Assembly: GCF_014698065.1 (NCBI RefSeq)
Contig: NZ_JACJSI010000066.1
Span: 1-37,872 of the forward strand
Direction of reading: 5' to 3'
DNA length: 37,872 bases
Source of the DNA: Nostoc flagelliforme FACHB-838
GTDB lineage: Bacteria; Cyanobacteriota; Cyanobacteriia; Cyanobacteriales; Nostocaceae
A model generated the notes under the pieces. It was not told where the DNA came from. It did not search any database and saw nothing but the letters and a program-made list of their open reading frames with translations. This document shows positions 1 through 7,273 of the stretch, piece after piece (position 1 is the first letter of the stretch; each line of letters begins with the position of its first letter). The position numbers were made by a program, and so were the translations under genes.

Positions 1-353
1 TCAATTTCTAATTCAACAGGTTAAAAATATTCTCAGCAATTGACAATTAAATTTTTCGAGAGTGCCTTCAGGTACAAGCAACCTTTTTAGTTGTTTTTGT
101 TCTCGTAGATTATACGCGAACAAATTATGATTTATTCCATTATCTATTTTCCCTTAACCGAGCAGTATTGGAATACAATGAATCTGCTGTACGCCCCTAC
201 TCACGTATCTGTATCAGGCATTTTGTGAAATGGTGTCAGTATGAGTCACTTGGCGCAATCTAATCGCTTTTGTGGGAGTGGCTAAAAAAATAACCTACAA
301 GGTGAAGAAAAAATGTTGTATTCTGTGTAATACGTAATTGGTACAGTGTCATG
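1..353. other. Non-coding stretch at the left edge
   Basis: No reading frame in this AT-rich stretch looks like a known protein. The only structure I see is a weak interrupted inverted repeat at 98-122 (TGTTCTCGT and ACGCGAACA). It lies downstream of the tRNA-Pro gene, which is on the minus strand and ends at 405. Confidence 0.4.
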
Positions 354-389
354 AAAAAACCTGCCAATCTTTTAAAAAGACTAGCAGGT
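354..389 (-). terminator. Rho-independent terminator after tRNA-Pro
   Basis: Read on the minus strand, ACCTGC (389-384) pairs with GCAGGT (364-359), and inside it TCTTTT pairs with AAAAGA. Six T residues follow (359-354). It lies 16 bases past the 3' end of the tRNA, so it most likely ends the tRNA transcript. Confidence 0.8.
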
Positions 390-404
390 ATGGCTTATCA
401 TCAA

Positions 405-478
405 TCGGAGCGGCGGGATTCGAACCCACGACCTCCACTACCCCAAAGTGGCGCGCTACCAAGCTGCGCTACGCCCCG
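405..478 (-). tRNA. tRNA-Pro (anticodon GGG)
   Basis: On the minus strand the acceptor stem CGGGGCG (478-472) pairs with CGCTCCG (412-406), with one G-T pair, and is followed by discriminator A at 405. The anticodon stem CCACT/AGTGG encloses the seven-base loop TTGGGGT, which places GGG at positions 34-36 with G at 37. The T-arm carries GGTTCGAATCC. CCA is not encoded. It decodes CCC and CCU proline codons. Confidence 0.95.
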
Positions 479-528
479 GTCAGGACTACTATTATATAGC
501 AAAACTCTAAGATAATCAAGAGGTAAAT

Positions 529-894
529 TTAAAAAACCTTAAGCATCTCAGTAGCTTGCAGTAAATCTAGAACAGCAGAACCATCCCATTTACCTTCAAC
601 ACATCGCCCTGTATTTAAGATGAGGCGCAGGCTATAAGTATGAGGAAAGCCTTCCACCTCCATCCATAATAAATCGCTTTCGGCTTCACAAGCAATTTTT
701 TCCTCTTCCATTAATTCAGTTGCGAGTTGCCTCATGGTGTCTGCTAGCTGCGCTAATAGACGGCAAAAATCATTCAACTCGGCTTCGGTTAACTCTATTG
801 CCCAATCATCTGTACCTACTAAACCTTTAAATTCAGGTGCATCGGGGTTCCAGCCAATACGCCAACCCGATCCGCTTTTGATAACGCGTTCCAT
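529..894 (-). CDS. DUF1818 family protein
   Basis: This 121-residue soluble protein belongs to a small family (DUF1818) found almost only in cyanobacteria; its function is unknown. It begins MERVIKSGSGWRIGWNPDA and has the conserved tryptophans and the E-x-x-D-F-C-R-L-L helix (about residues 37-47) expected of the family. No signal peptide or membrane segment is visible. It is the third gene in a minus-strand run after rpoZ and the exported protein, with 51 bases before it, so co-transcription with rpoZ is plausible but not shown. The length is normal for the family. Confidence 0.85.
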   Translation of the reverse strand: MERVIKSGSGWRIGWNPDAPEFKGLVGTDDWAIELTEAELNDFCRLLAQLADTMRQLATELMEEEKIACEAESDLLWMEVEGFPHTYSLRLILNTGRCVEGKWDGSAVLDLLQATEMLKVF

Positions 895-945
895 AGTTTA
901 GTTTTTAAACGCAGAGGTACGCAGAGGTGTAACGCAAAGCAATGG

Positions 946-1554
946 TCATTTCAGTAGTTCAGCACCTCCCCGTTGTAGTGGCTGTGGAGTAGTTGATGTA
1001 TTCGGACTGGGTGCAGTGTTGGTGTTAGGGGATAAGGTATTTTGGGAAGTAGGATTAAATATATTCACTAAGACTTGCACTAAGGCATTTCGTTCGCTGC
1101 GGGTGAGACGAGTGATTGCTTTGCGATCGCCTTCTATCGGATTTTGCCGTAGTGAATCATTGCCTGGATAGGTAGTATCATACATAATTTCATTTGCACC
1201 CAGGTAATCAGCTAAAGTTAGCTTCCAATCGAAGCGATAAATTGGGGCACGCCCTTTGGTATAAATATGGTATCGAATTAGGCGAGTTACTAAAGTGTTG
1301 TTTTCAGCAACTTTGCCATTTTCTTTACTGATATACTTATTTTCCCGCGGTAAATCTGGCAACTGTTGATACACTAGCTGCCAAACATCGCTAGGAGTGA
1401 TTCTTTGAGCATATACAGGTTGGATACTAAATAAATTTTTCTGTATTGATTTGTCCGCCCCTGAACCCAAAACAACTACACCCACTACCATTAAGGCAGT
1501 GAGTGTCTGCCAGGGTTTAAGTAGGGGTTGAATGAACGAGAAATTTTTGCTCAT
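946..1554 (-). CDS. Hypothetical exported protein
   Basis: I do not recognise a functional family. The 202-residue product has an N-terminal hydrophobic stretch (about residues 17-33, ALMVVGVVVLGSG) and a likely signal-peptidase site after VYA near residue 48. A conserved-looking globular part (about 49-165) contains paired tryptophan and tyrosine residues. The C-terminal tail of about 30 residues is rich in Pro, Asn, Ser and Thr and is probably disordered. It starts 22 bases after the rpoZ stop on the same strand, so the two are probably co-transcribed. Periplasmic or thylakoid-lumen location is inferred from the leader only. Confidence 0.7.
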   Translation of the reverse strand: MSKNFSFIQPLLKPWQTLTALMVVGVVVLGSGADKSIQKNLFSIQPVYAQRITPSDVWQLVYQQLPDLPRENKYISKENGKVAENNTLVTRLIRYHIYTKGRAPIYRFDWKLTLADYLGANEIMYDTTYPGNDSLRQNPIEGDRKAITRLTRSERNALVQVLVNIFNPTSQNTLSPNTNTAPSPNTSTTPQPLQRGGAELLK

Positions 1555-1576
1555 CCTACCTTCTCTAAAACCTTTT

Positions 1577-1813
1577 TTATAATTCGCCGATAATTTCTGG
1601 CTGAGTCAATTCATCGGACATTTCGATAATTGCCCTTAGTACTGGCTTCATCATTGCATCTTCGTTACTTTCAAAGTCTTCGTAACGCCGACGTTTAGCA
1701 CGATTTGCCACCTGAACCGTAATGCGATAACGATTTGAGGCTGCACTAATCAGATCCTCAGCACGGTGCATAATCTGAGACTGAGTTGTCTCGAACTTAG
1801 AACGCTTTAGCAT
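1577..1813 (-). CDS. rpoZ: DNA-directed RNA polymerase omega subunit
   Basis: The 78-residue product matches the cyanobacterial RNA polymerase omega subunit. It begins MLKRSKFETTQSQIMHRAED, followed by the helix containing LISAASNRYRITVQVANRAK, the segment of omega that clamps the beta-prime C-terminus. Omega helps assemble core polymerase and, in cyanobacteria, influences sigma-factor recruitment. It is the first gene of a minus-strand run that continues into the exported hypothetical protein and DUF1818. Length and start are normal for the family. Confidence 0.95.
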   Translation of the reverse strand: MLKRSKFETTQSQIMHRAEDLISAASNRYRITVQVANRAKRRRYEDFESNEDAMMKPVLRAIIEMSDELTQPEIIGEL

Positions 1814-1962
1814 AATCAGTGGTTCTTGGGGTCATTATCCAGTGTAACAGTACTAAATCAGTCTGCTGCTGTCTGTTTAATGCCAGCAACCTCTCTATTG
1901 ATAGAGGCTAAGATATTTTAGTCACTTTATAAGTAACTTGTAGTATCAGATAACGCACCCTC

Positions 1963-2382
1963 ATGGCTGACCTTGTGGAAACTGCGATCGCAGCAGGTAA
2001 TTTCAATACCCTAATAAAGGCTGCTACAGCTGTAAATCTCATAGAAACTTTGAAAAATCCTGGTTCTTTCACGCTCTTTGCACCGACTGACGAAGCTTTT
2101 GCTAATTTGCCAGAGGGAACTTTAGATTCACTATTACAAGATATCCCCAAGCTCCAGAAAATTGTGGCGTATCATGTCGCTAGTGGGGATGTTCGATCTG
2201 ATGACTTGGCACAGATTAATGAGGCAGAGACGCTTGAAGGGTCAATTGTAGCCATTGAATCTGCTGACGGTAAGTTTAAGGTGAATAACGCCAATATCCT
2301 CAAAACAGATATTCTGGCAGACAATGGCGTGATCCATATTATTGATGCGGTGTTGATGCCTGCAATGGTGGCAGGAAGGTAA
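1963..2382 (+). CDS. FAS1 (fasciclin) domain protein
   Basis: This 139-residue protein is a single FAS1/beta-Ig-H3 domain. The H1 box is visible as GSFTLFAPTDEAFANLP (about residues 34-50), the central YHV motif at about 70-72, and the H2-like end as NGVIHIIDAVLMP (about 122-134). FAS1 domains mediate adhesion or protein-protein contact. No signal peptide is present, unlike many secreted FAS1 proteins, so this one may be cytosolic or exported another way. It stands alone, divergent from rpoZ and convergent with the GH13 gene. Short single-domain FAS1 proteins are common in cyanobacteria. Confidence 0.9.
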   Translation: MADLVETAIAAGNFNTLIKAATAVNLIETLKNPGSFTLFAPTDEAFANLPEGTLDSLLQDIPKLQKIVAYHVASGDVRSDDLAQINEAETLEGSIVAIESADGKFKVNNANILKTDILADNGVIHIIDAVLMPAMVAGR

Positions 2383-2388
2383 TGTAAA

Positions 2389-2500
2389 TTGGGCATGGGG
2401 AATTGGGCATTGAAAAGAGGCAGAGGGGAAAACTCTTCTTTCTTGCCCCAGTTCCCAGTCCCCAGGCCCCAGCCCCTAATCCGCAGTCCCCAGAATGCAG
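2389..2500. repeat. GGGGACTGGGG / CCCCAGTCCCC dispersed repeat
   Basis: A stretch of GGGGAATTGGGCATTG on the left and CCCCAGTTCCCAGTCCCCAG on the right forms a loose inverted repeat of a type scattered through Nostoc genomes. Its right part overlaps the 3' end of the GH13 gene and supplies its last codons and stop. Related copies lie inside the debranching enzyme gene and the AAA_35-WD40 gene of this window. Confidence 0.7.
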
Positions 2501-3942
2501 CCACTGCGTGCGGGGACAGTCAACGACAACTGCTGAGTTTCTCCTTCACCATTCCACTCAACTTCAGCAGTGCCATATAAAAGCTTGTTGGGTTGAGTAT
2601 GCAAACTGACGACATCTGCATTAGCTGTTGCCGAACTTGTGCCAGCGTTGACGGCAATTATTAATTCCTCTGTACCTAGAGTTCGCGCAAAGATATAAAT
2701 TTGTCCTTGAGCATGGAGGACTTGGTAATCACCTGTACGCAAGGCTGGGTAAGTGTGGCGCAGGGCAATTAATTGACGGTGAGTATTGAAAATTTCTTGA
2801 TCCCAGTTAGCCTCTAAAGGAAAGCCACGTCGTGAGTCTGGATCTATTGCACCAGGTAAACCAACTTCATCACCATAGTAGATGCTGGGGGCACCAGGAA
2901 AGGTAAGTAGCAGTAGAGTTGACAATTCTATACTACCTATATCACCGCCTGCAATGCTCATCAATCTGGCTGTATCATGACTTGCTAGCAAATTGAGTTG
3001 AGTTAGCTGAATTTCCCAAGGGTAAAGTTGCAGTACTTCTTGGATTTTCGTGGCGTACTCGGCGGCAAATAAGGGTGGGTAGGGTTGATAGTCGCGGCTT
3101 TGGACTTGTTCTAAGTCTACGCGATCGCCAGCTGCAAAGGCGATTGTCGGCCCGGCAAATAGATAATTCATCACGCCGTCAAATTGTGTTCCATCCAACC
3201 ACTCACGAGAATCTCCCCACACTTCGCCGACAATGTAAGCTTCGGGATTAATGGCTTTGACGCGATCGCGAAATTCCTGCCAAAAACCAGGAGTTTTTAT
3301 TTCAAATGGTACATCCAATCGCCAACCATCGATACCGAATTTTATCCAATATTCGGCAATTTCCATAATGTATTCTCGTACTTCTGGATTATCGTGGTTA
3401 AATTCTGGCAAGGCACGATTTCCCGCCCAACCCACATAGTTTGCAGGGAATTCGCCATTGTATGGTGAAAGAGGCCAGCCTTCAATTTTGAACCAATTTA
3501 CCCAAGGTGAATGGGGGCCATTCTCTAAAACGTCGTGGAAAAAGAAAAAGCCCCGGCTAGAATGGTTAAACACCCCATCTAGAACGACTTTGATATTCCT
3601 TTGATGGGCTGCATCTAGCAATTCCTTAAAAGCCTCGTTGCCCCCTAACATCGGGTCAACTTGATAATAATCGTGGGTATGATAGCGGTGATTGCTAGCG
3701 GATTGAAAAATGGGTGTGAAATAAATCGCGTTAATCCCCAAATCCTGGATGTAGTCTAAACCCTCCATGATGCCCCATAAATCGCCGCCTTTATAGCCCT
3801 GGAGTGTTGGCATAGCGTCCCAATCTTCCCAACGGGCTTCACGCAGCAAACGTTTGCGCGGCTGTTTGCTTCTGGCAAAGCGATCTGGGAAGATTTGGTA
3901 GAAAACCGCGTGCTTTACCCAGTCTGGTGTTTGAATTTGCAT
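2476..3942 (-). CDS. GH13 alpha-amylase family enzyme (neopullulanase/cyclomaltodextrinase-like)
   Basis: This 488-residue enzyme acts on alpha-glucans or maltodextrins. The GH13 (beta/alpha)8 motifs are in order: VVLDGVFNH (about 119-127, region I), GWRLD with nucleophile Asp210 (region II), IVGEVW with acid/base Glu240 (region III) and ASHD with Asp323 (region IV). The opening KHAVFYQIFPDRFA is typical of the cyclomaltodextrinase/neopullulanase branch, but the N-terminal domain seen in dimeric neopullulanases is absent. No signal peptide is visible, so a cytosolic role in glycogen breakdown is likely. The last residues (about GTAD) and the stop come from a GGGGACTGGGG-type repeat, so the C-terminus has been reshaped by repeat insertion. 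Exact substrate cannot be told from sequence. Confidence 0.88.
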   Translation of the reverse strand: MQIQTPDWVKHAVFYQIFPDRFARSKQPRKRLLREARWEDWDAMPTLQGYKGGDLWGIMEGLDYIQDLGINAIYFTPIFQSASNHRYHTHDYYQVDPMLGGNEAFKELLDAAHQRNIKVVLDGVFNHSSRGFFFFHDVLENGPHSPWVNWFKIEGWPLSPYNGEFPANYVGWAGNRALPEFNHDNPEVREYIMEIAEYWIKFGIDGWRLDVPFEIKTPGFWQEFRDRVKAINPEAYIVGEVWGDSREWLDGTQFDGVMNYLFAGPTIAFAAGDRVDLEQVQSRDYQPYPPLFAAEYATKIQEVLQLYPWEIQLTQLNLLASHDTARLMSIAGGDIGSIELSTLLLLTFPGAPSIYYGDEVGLPGAIDPDSRRGFPLEANWDQEIFNTHRQLIALRHTYPALRTGDYQVLHAQGQIYIFARTLGTEELIIAVNAGTSSATANADVVSLHTQPNKLLYGTAEVEWNGEGETQQLSLTVPARSGCILGTAD

Positions 3943-4570
3943 GAATAACTTTTTGTACCTTCAGAAGCGATCGTTGCAAATATTAGCTTCTTTATGGCTC
4001 TTACTTATGATAGAGAATCTGTCATCTGTCAGTAGTCATTAGTGATTTAACTTTTTTGCTGCTGTTTTATACGCAAATGTTATCAGTCTTAATTATTTTG
4101 ATTACAGTTTGTTTTGGTTTTTAACAGATAACAAGGCACACCTACCACTGATTCCTAAATTATTATTTAACAAATTTATAGTTTTTATTTATTCCTTAAT
4201 TATTCTTAATTTCTTTTTATTTACTTTATCCGTAATGATTTAGGCAGACACTGGATTAATTTAATAGCTTCATAAAAATTACCTGTTACCCCAGTCTTGG
4301 GTAATTCTTAGATGCAACTGCTTAACAATGTCTCATGAGTTAGAAAAAATCACTATGAGGGAGACGTAATTCAGGAATATGAGTTATGAATTAGCAATTG
4401 TCTTAGGAATAACTTACCGCCTCCTAAGCTTATTTGATGTTATCTATGAAAACAATAGATAACTATAGTCGCATCAAATAATTAAGGCTAAAAAATTACC
4501 CTACTAAAGCGACTATTCTTACTATAATCACTATTTTGCTTTCAGGAAATAAATTTAATTTGAGGTAAAG
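3943..4570. other. Long AT-rich intergenic region between divergent GH13 and subtilase genes
   Basis: No credible coding frame is visible in these 628 bases. The region must hold the divergent promoters of the GH13 gene and the subtilase gene. The only clear structure is the nested inverted repeat at 4432-4479. Confidence 0.5.
4432..4479 (+). promoter_or_regulatory. Nested inverted repeat upstream of subtilase
   Basis: An outer arm ATTTGATG (4432-4439) pairs with CATCAAAT (4472-4479). Inside it GTTATCTAT (4439-4447) pairs with ATAGATAAC (4455-4463) around a seven-base loop. There is no T tract after it, so it is not a simple terminator. It lies about 90 bases before the subtilase start and could be an operator or a 5' UTR structure. 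Confidence 0.4.
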
Positions 4571-6298
4571 ATGAAGCACGAAAAACTTTCTCCCGGACTA
4601 CTTTTGGCATTTCAAGACTATCAAAGCGAAGGAGATCAAGCTTTAGTTACACACAAGCGATCGCTTGGCATCATTGCCCATAAAAGCCCGGTAAAGCCCA
4701 CTAAGAGTGTCGTTTTTATCTACTGCGACCCTGATGCAGACTTAAGTTACCTATCACAATATAATATTGAAGTCAATCAAAACTCTGGGAGTGTGCGGAC
4801 AGCTTTCTTACCGTTAGAAAGTTTAGATGTCTTATCTGAAGAAGATGTTATCCAACGCATCAAGCCATCACGCAAACTTCATTTGAGGATGGACACTGCA
4901 ATGGGAGCAGTCAAATTACCGGAATTCCAGAACAAAACCGGACTGACTGGTAAAGGAGTAATCATCGGCATTATAGACAGTGGCATTGATCCGAAACACC
5001 CCGCCTTTGCTGGACGAATTTTACACATTTGGGATCAAACACTGCCAGGGCCAGGAGTCACAGAGGGCGGCTATGGGGCTGAATTGACGGGAGCGCAACT
5101 GACAATTTCTCAGGATACTAGTGGTCATGGCACTCACGTTGCGGGAATTGCCGCCGGTGCTGATGCTAGCTATGGCGGTATAGCACCAGAAGCGGAATTA
5201 GTTATTGTCAGGTCAGATTTACAGGATGCCCACATTGCTGATGCTGTGCGTTACATTTTCCGACTTGCTAAAGAGTTAGGACGCCCAGCAGTGGTAAATC
5301 TCAGCTTGGGCGGACACGCTGATGCCCATGATGGTAGTGATTCTTTATCCAAAGTTATTGATGCCGAAACTGGCCCTGGAAGAATTGTTTGCTCTGCTGC
5401 GGGTAACGAAGGAAACGCTAACATTCATGGACAAACGACAATACCCAGTGGACGCACTCGTGGTATGCGCTTTAATGTTCCTTTGAATCAAGTAGGCATA
5501 GTTTGGTTAAACGCTTGGTATTCCAAAGATAGCGAATTGGAAGTGTCCGTGCGGAGTCCTAACGGTTTTGTCACTCCCTTTCAAAAAATAATTACTGACG
5601 GTAATCCTGCACAAGATTATCAGTTACCAGATGCACGGGTACAATTAGCGACACCAGCGCCAGACCAAGCCAACGGCGACCATAATTTCTTTGTGCAGAT
5701 ACGTGGTATTGGCCCTTCGCAAGTCATGGGAGGCATTTGGCAGCTGCGAGTCCGCAACTGTTCTTCAACTGACACATGTTTGAATGTGTGGACACTAGAT
5801 GACACTTCATCAGTGTTTTTCACAGGTAAAAGTGTGAAGGATGCGGTAAAAATTGGCTCACCAGGAGCCGCCAGCAGTGCAATTACAGTTGCTGCCTATA
5901 CTACCAGAACCAAGTACACAGATATTGATAACCAAGTGCGAGAAATGGGCTTAGAATTAAATACTATTTCCGACTTCAGTAGTGAAGGCCCCCTACGCAA
6001 TAATGGACACAAGCCGGATGTAGCAGCACCAGGAGCGATGATTATTTCCACTCTTTCCGCCGATGCAAATTTTGACCGTTCATCGATGATTAATTCTAAG
6101 TTTGTGGTGCAGGCGGGTACAAGTATGGCGACACCGTTTGTAAGTGGGTTAGTAGCACTGCTGTTGCAGCGAGATCCTAAACTTGATCCGGCTGCTGTGA
6201 AAGGCTTGTTACGTGAAAATAGTGCCATTCCTGGAAAACCCCCTGGCACATTTGATGAGAAATGGGGTTATGGAGTGATTAACGCTTTGAATCTGTAA
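4571..6298 (+). CDS. Subtilisin-like serine peptidase (S8 family, Csp-like)
   Basis: The 575-residue protein has the full S8 catalytic set: Asp136 in IIDSGID, His186 in SGHGTHVAG, oxyanion Asn279 in AAGNEGN and nucleophile Ser518 in GTSMATP. An insert of about 130 residues (about 300-430) between the oxyanion and Ser motifs gives the layout of Csp-type intracellular subtilases. Residues about 44-105 (starting KSVVFIYCDP) look like an I9-type propeptide. There is no signal peptide or membrane anchor, so it is probably cytoplasmic. GAGG at 4562-4565 is a plausible ribosome binding site, five bases before ATG. A strong hairpin terminator follows at 6370. The next gene encodes a stand-alone protein resembling its propeptide, which suggests that activity is held in check in trans. 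Confidence 0.92.
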   Translation: MKHEKLSPGLLLAFQDYQSEGDQALVTHKRSLGIIAHKSPVKPTKSVVFIYCDPDADLSYLSQYNIEVNQNSGSVRTAFLPLESLDVLSEEDVIQRIKPSRKLHLRMDTAMGAVKLPEFQNKTGLTGKGVIIGIIDSGIDPKHPAFAGRILHIWDQTLPGPGVTEGGYGAELTGAQLTISQDTSGHGTHVAGIAAGADASYGGIAPEAELVIVRSDLQDAHIADAVRYIFRLAKELGRPAVVNLSLGGHADAHDGSDSLSKVIDAETGPGRIVCSAAGNEGNANIHGQTTIPSGRTRGMRFNVPLNQVGIVWLNAWYSKDSELEVSVRSPNGFVTPFQKIITDGNPAQDYQLPDARVQLATPAPDQANGDHNFFVQIRGIGPSQVMGGIWQLRVRNCSSTDTCLNVWTLDDTSSVFFTGKSVKDAVKIGSPGAASSAITVAAYTTRTKYTDIDNQVREMGLELNTISDFSSEGPLRNNGHKPDVAAPGAMIISTLSADANFDRSSMINSKFVVQAGTSMATPFVSGLVALLLQRDPKLDPAAVKGLLRENSAIPGKPPGTFDEKWGYGVINALNL

Positions 6299-6369
6299 TT
6301 AGACGGAGAAAGGTGGATATTATTTCTGTACAAGGGTAGGCAATAATAACCTATAAATTTGATAAGTTA

Positions 6370-6397
6370 GGGTAGACAATTACTGTCTACCCTTTTT
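6370..6397 (+). terminator. Rho-independent terminator after subtilase gene
   Basis: GGGTAGACA (6370-6378) pairs perfectly with TGTCTACCC (6384-6392) around the loop ATTAC and is followed by five T residues. It sits between the subtilase stop and the small gene at 6413, only 15 bases before that start. It could act as an attenuator that sets the ratio of the two products. Confidence 0.88.
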
Positions 6398-6412
6398 ACC
6401 AAGGAATTGCTG

Positions 6413-6712
6413 ATGAATTATCAGAAATTAGATGCTGCTCTTGCTACAGCGCTGAATGATGTTCAAAATTCAGAAGAACGGAGTTTGACAGTTTTTATTC
6501 ATACTGAACCAATTTTAAACTCTGATGCAACTGCTGTTTTAGAAAGTTTTGGTGTCAGTGGTGTTAATAGTGGCAAAGATATTTTCACAGCAACACTGTC
6601 ACCAAATGCCATTTCTCAGTTGTCAGAGCAATCTTGGGTGAAGTATTTGAAGCGATCGCAGCAATTAGGTTTGGTTAATAGGAGAATAAATACACCGAAG
6701 TTGGGTGTTTAA
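6413..6712 (+). CDS. Small protein resembling the adjacent subtilase propeptide (putative I9-like inhibitor)
   Basis: The product of about 99 residues aligns by eye with the N-terminal region of the neighbouring subtilase. Both share the order V-F-I, a Pro three or so residues on, a hydrophobic helix, an F/Y-x-V/I segment, S-G, then L-S-E followed by V-x-x-L/I-K-x-S. Stand-alone propeptide-like (I9) proteins are known as subtilisin inhibitors or folding helpers in yeast and fungi, so inhibitor or chaperone of the upstream S8 peptidase is my inference. I chose ATG 6413 because AAGGA at 6401-6405 is well spaced from it; an in-frame TTG at 6407 is possible. No signal peptide is seen. Confidence 0.65.
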   Translation: MNYQKLDAALATALNDVQNSEERSLTVFIHTEPILNSDATAVLESFGVSGVNSGKDIFTATLSPNAISQLSEQSWVKYLKRSQQLGLVNRRINTPKLGV

Positions 6713-6755
6713 TGGGTAGTGCTTACTCTTGCACTGTGCTGATAATTCGTTGCTG

Positions 6756-7127
6756 TTACTGTGAATCAGGTTTTGGTTTTTCTGGAAACTTACACTTCAC
6801 CTCAATTTCTAGATTACTTTCAGCAGAGCCTTCGGTAATGTAAGGAATACCTGCTTTACCACCCAACTTAATGCCAAATTTAAGTCTTACCTCCTCAATC
6901 TCAGCAGCATTAAAGTCTTTAAAAGCACTAAGAGCATACATAGTATAGGAGCGAATCATTTGACGAGCTTGTTGCATCCGAGCGATCGCATCTGTTCGCA
7001 CATCCTTGTATTCTATGCCATCATCCTCCTCGTCAATTTCCGAACTTATTTCGGTGGCTGTGACATTAATCTCAATCTGCTCAATCTCCCCGTCTGCTTG
7101 GAAAAAGAGTTGTTGTACTTCTGACAT
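6756..7127 (-). CDS. Trypco1-like protein (trypsin-co-occurring domain 1)
   Basis: The 123-residue acidic soluble protein has the layout of the Trypco1 (CU044_2847) family: an N-terminal strand-rich part, a helical middle (about residues 44-73, ending YALSAFKDF), then the signature EVRLKFGIKLGGKAGIPYIT and a final strand ending EIEVKCKF. Trypco1 domains are found beside trypsin-like, caspase-like and STAND NTPase effectors in bacterial conflict systems, where they are thought to be adaptors. Here it is divergent from a caspase-NTPase-WD40 gene across a 146-base shared promoter region, which supports the assignment. The family call is from motif memory, so alternatives remain. Confidence 0.65.
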   Translation of the reverse strand: MSEVQQLFFQADGEIEQIEINVTATEISSEIDEEDDGIEYKDVRTDAIARMQQARQMIRSYTMYALSAFKDFNAAEIEEVRLKFGIKLGGKAGIPYITEGSAESNLEIEVKCKFPEKPKPDSQ

Positions 7128-7273
7128 AAGTTACCTCAGTTAAACTTTTGTATCGTGTCTGAAAAATTTCAGTTTGCTTGCGGAAAAATAATAAATGGTG
7201 TTGTTTTTAGCAACACAGTCATCGATTGTGTCTATCAAGATTATCCTGCATTTACCAACTCAAGGTGTGTTAA
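7128..7273. promoter_or_regulatory. Shared divergent promoter region of Trypco1 and caspase genes
   Basis: This 146-base gap must drive both genes outward. It contains an inverted repeat near 7199-7217 (GTGTTG, a short T-rich spacer, CAACAC), which could bind a dimeric regulator. AAGGTG just before ATG 7274 is a plausible ribosome binding site for the caspase gene. Confidence 0.4.

Noticed and set aside
1908..2150. Minus-strand 80-codon frame overlapping the FAS1 gene
   Set aside because: It is a shadow of the FAS1 coding sequence with no family match.
2389..2609. Short plus-strand frames over the repeat at the GH13 3' end
   Set aside because: They translate a dispersed repeat and the antisense of GH13.
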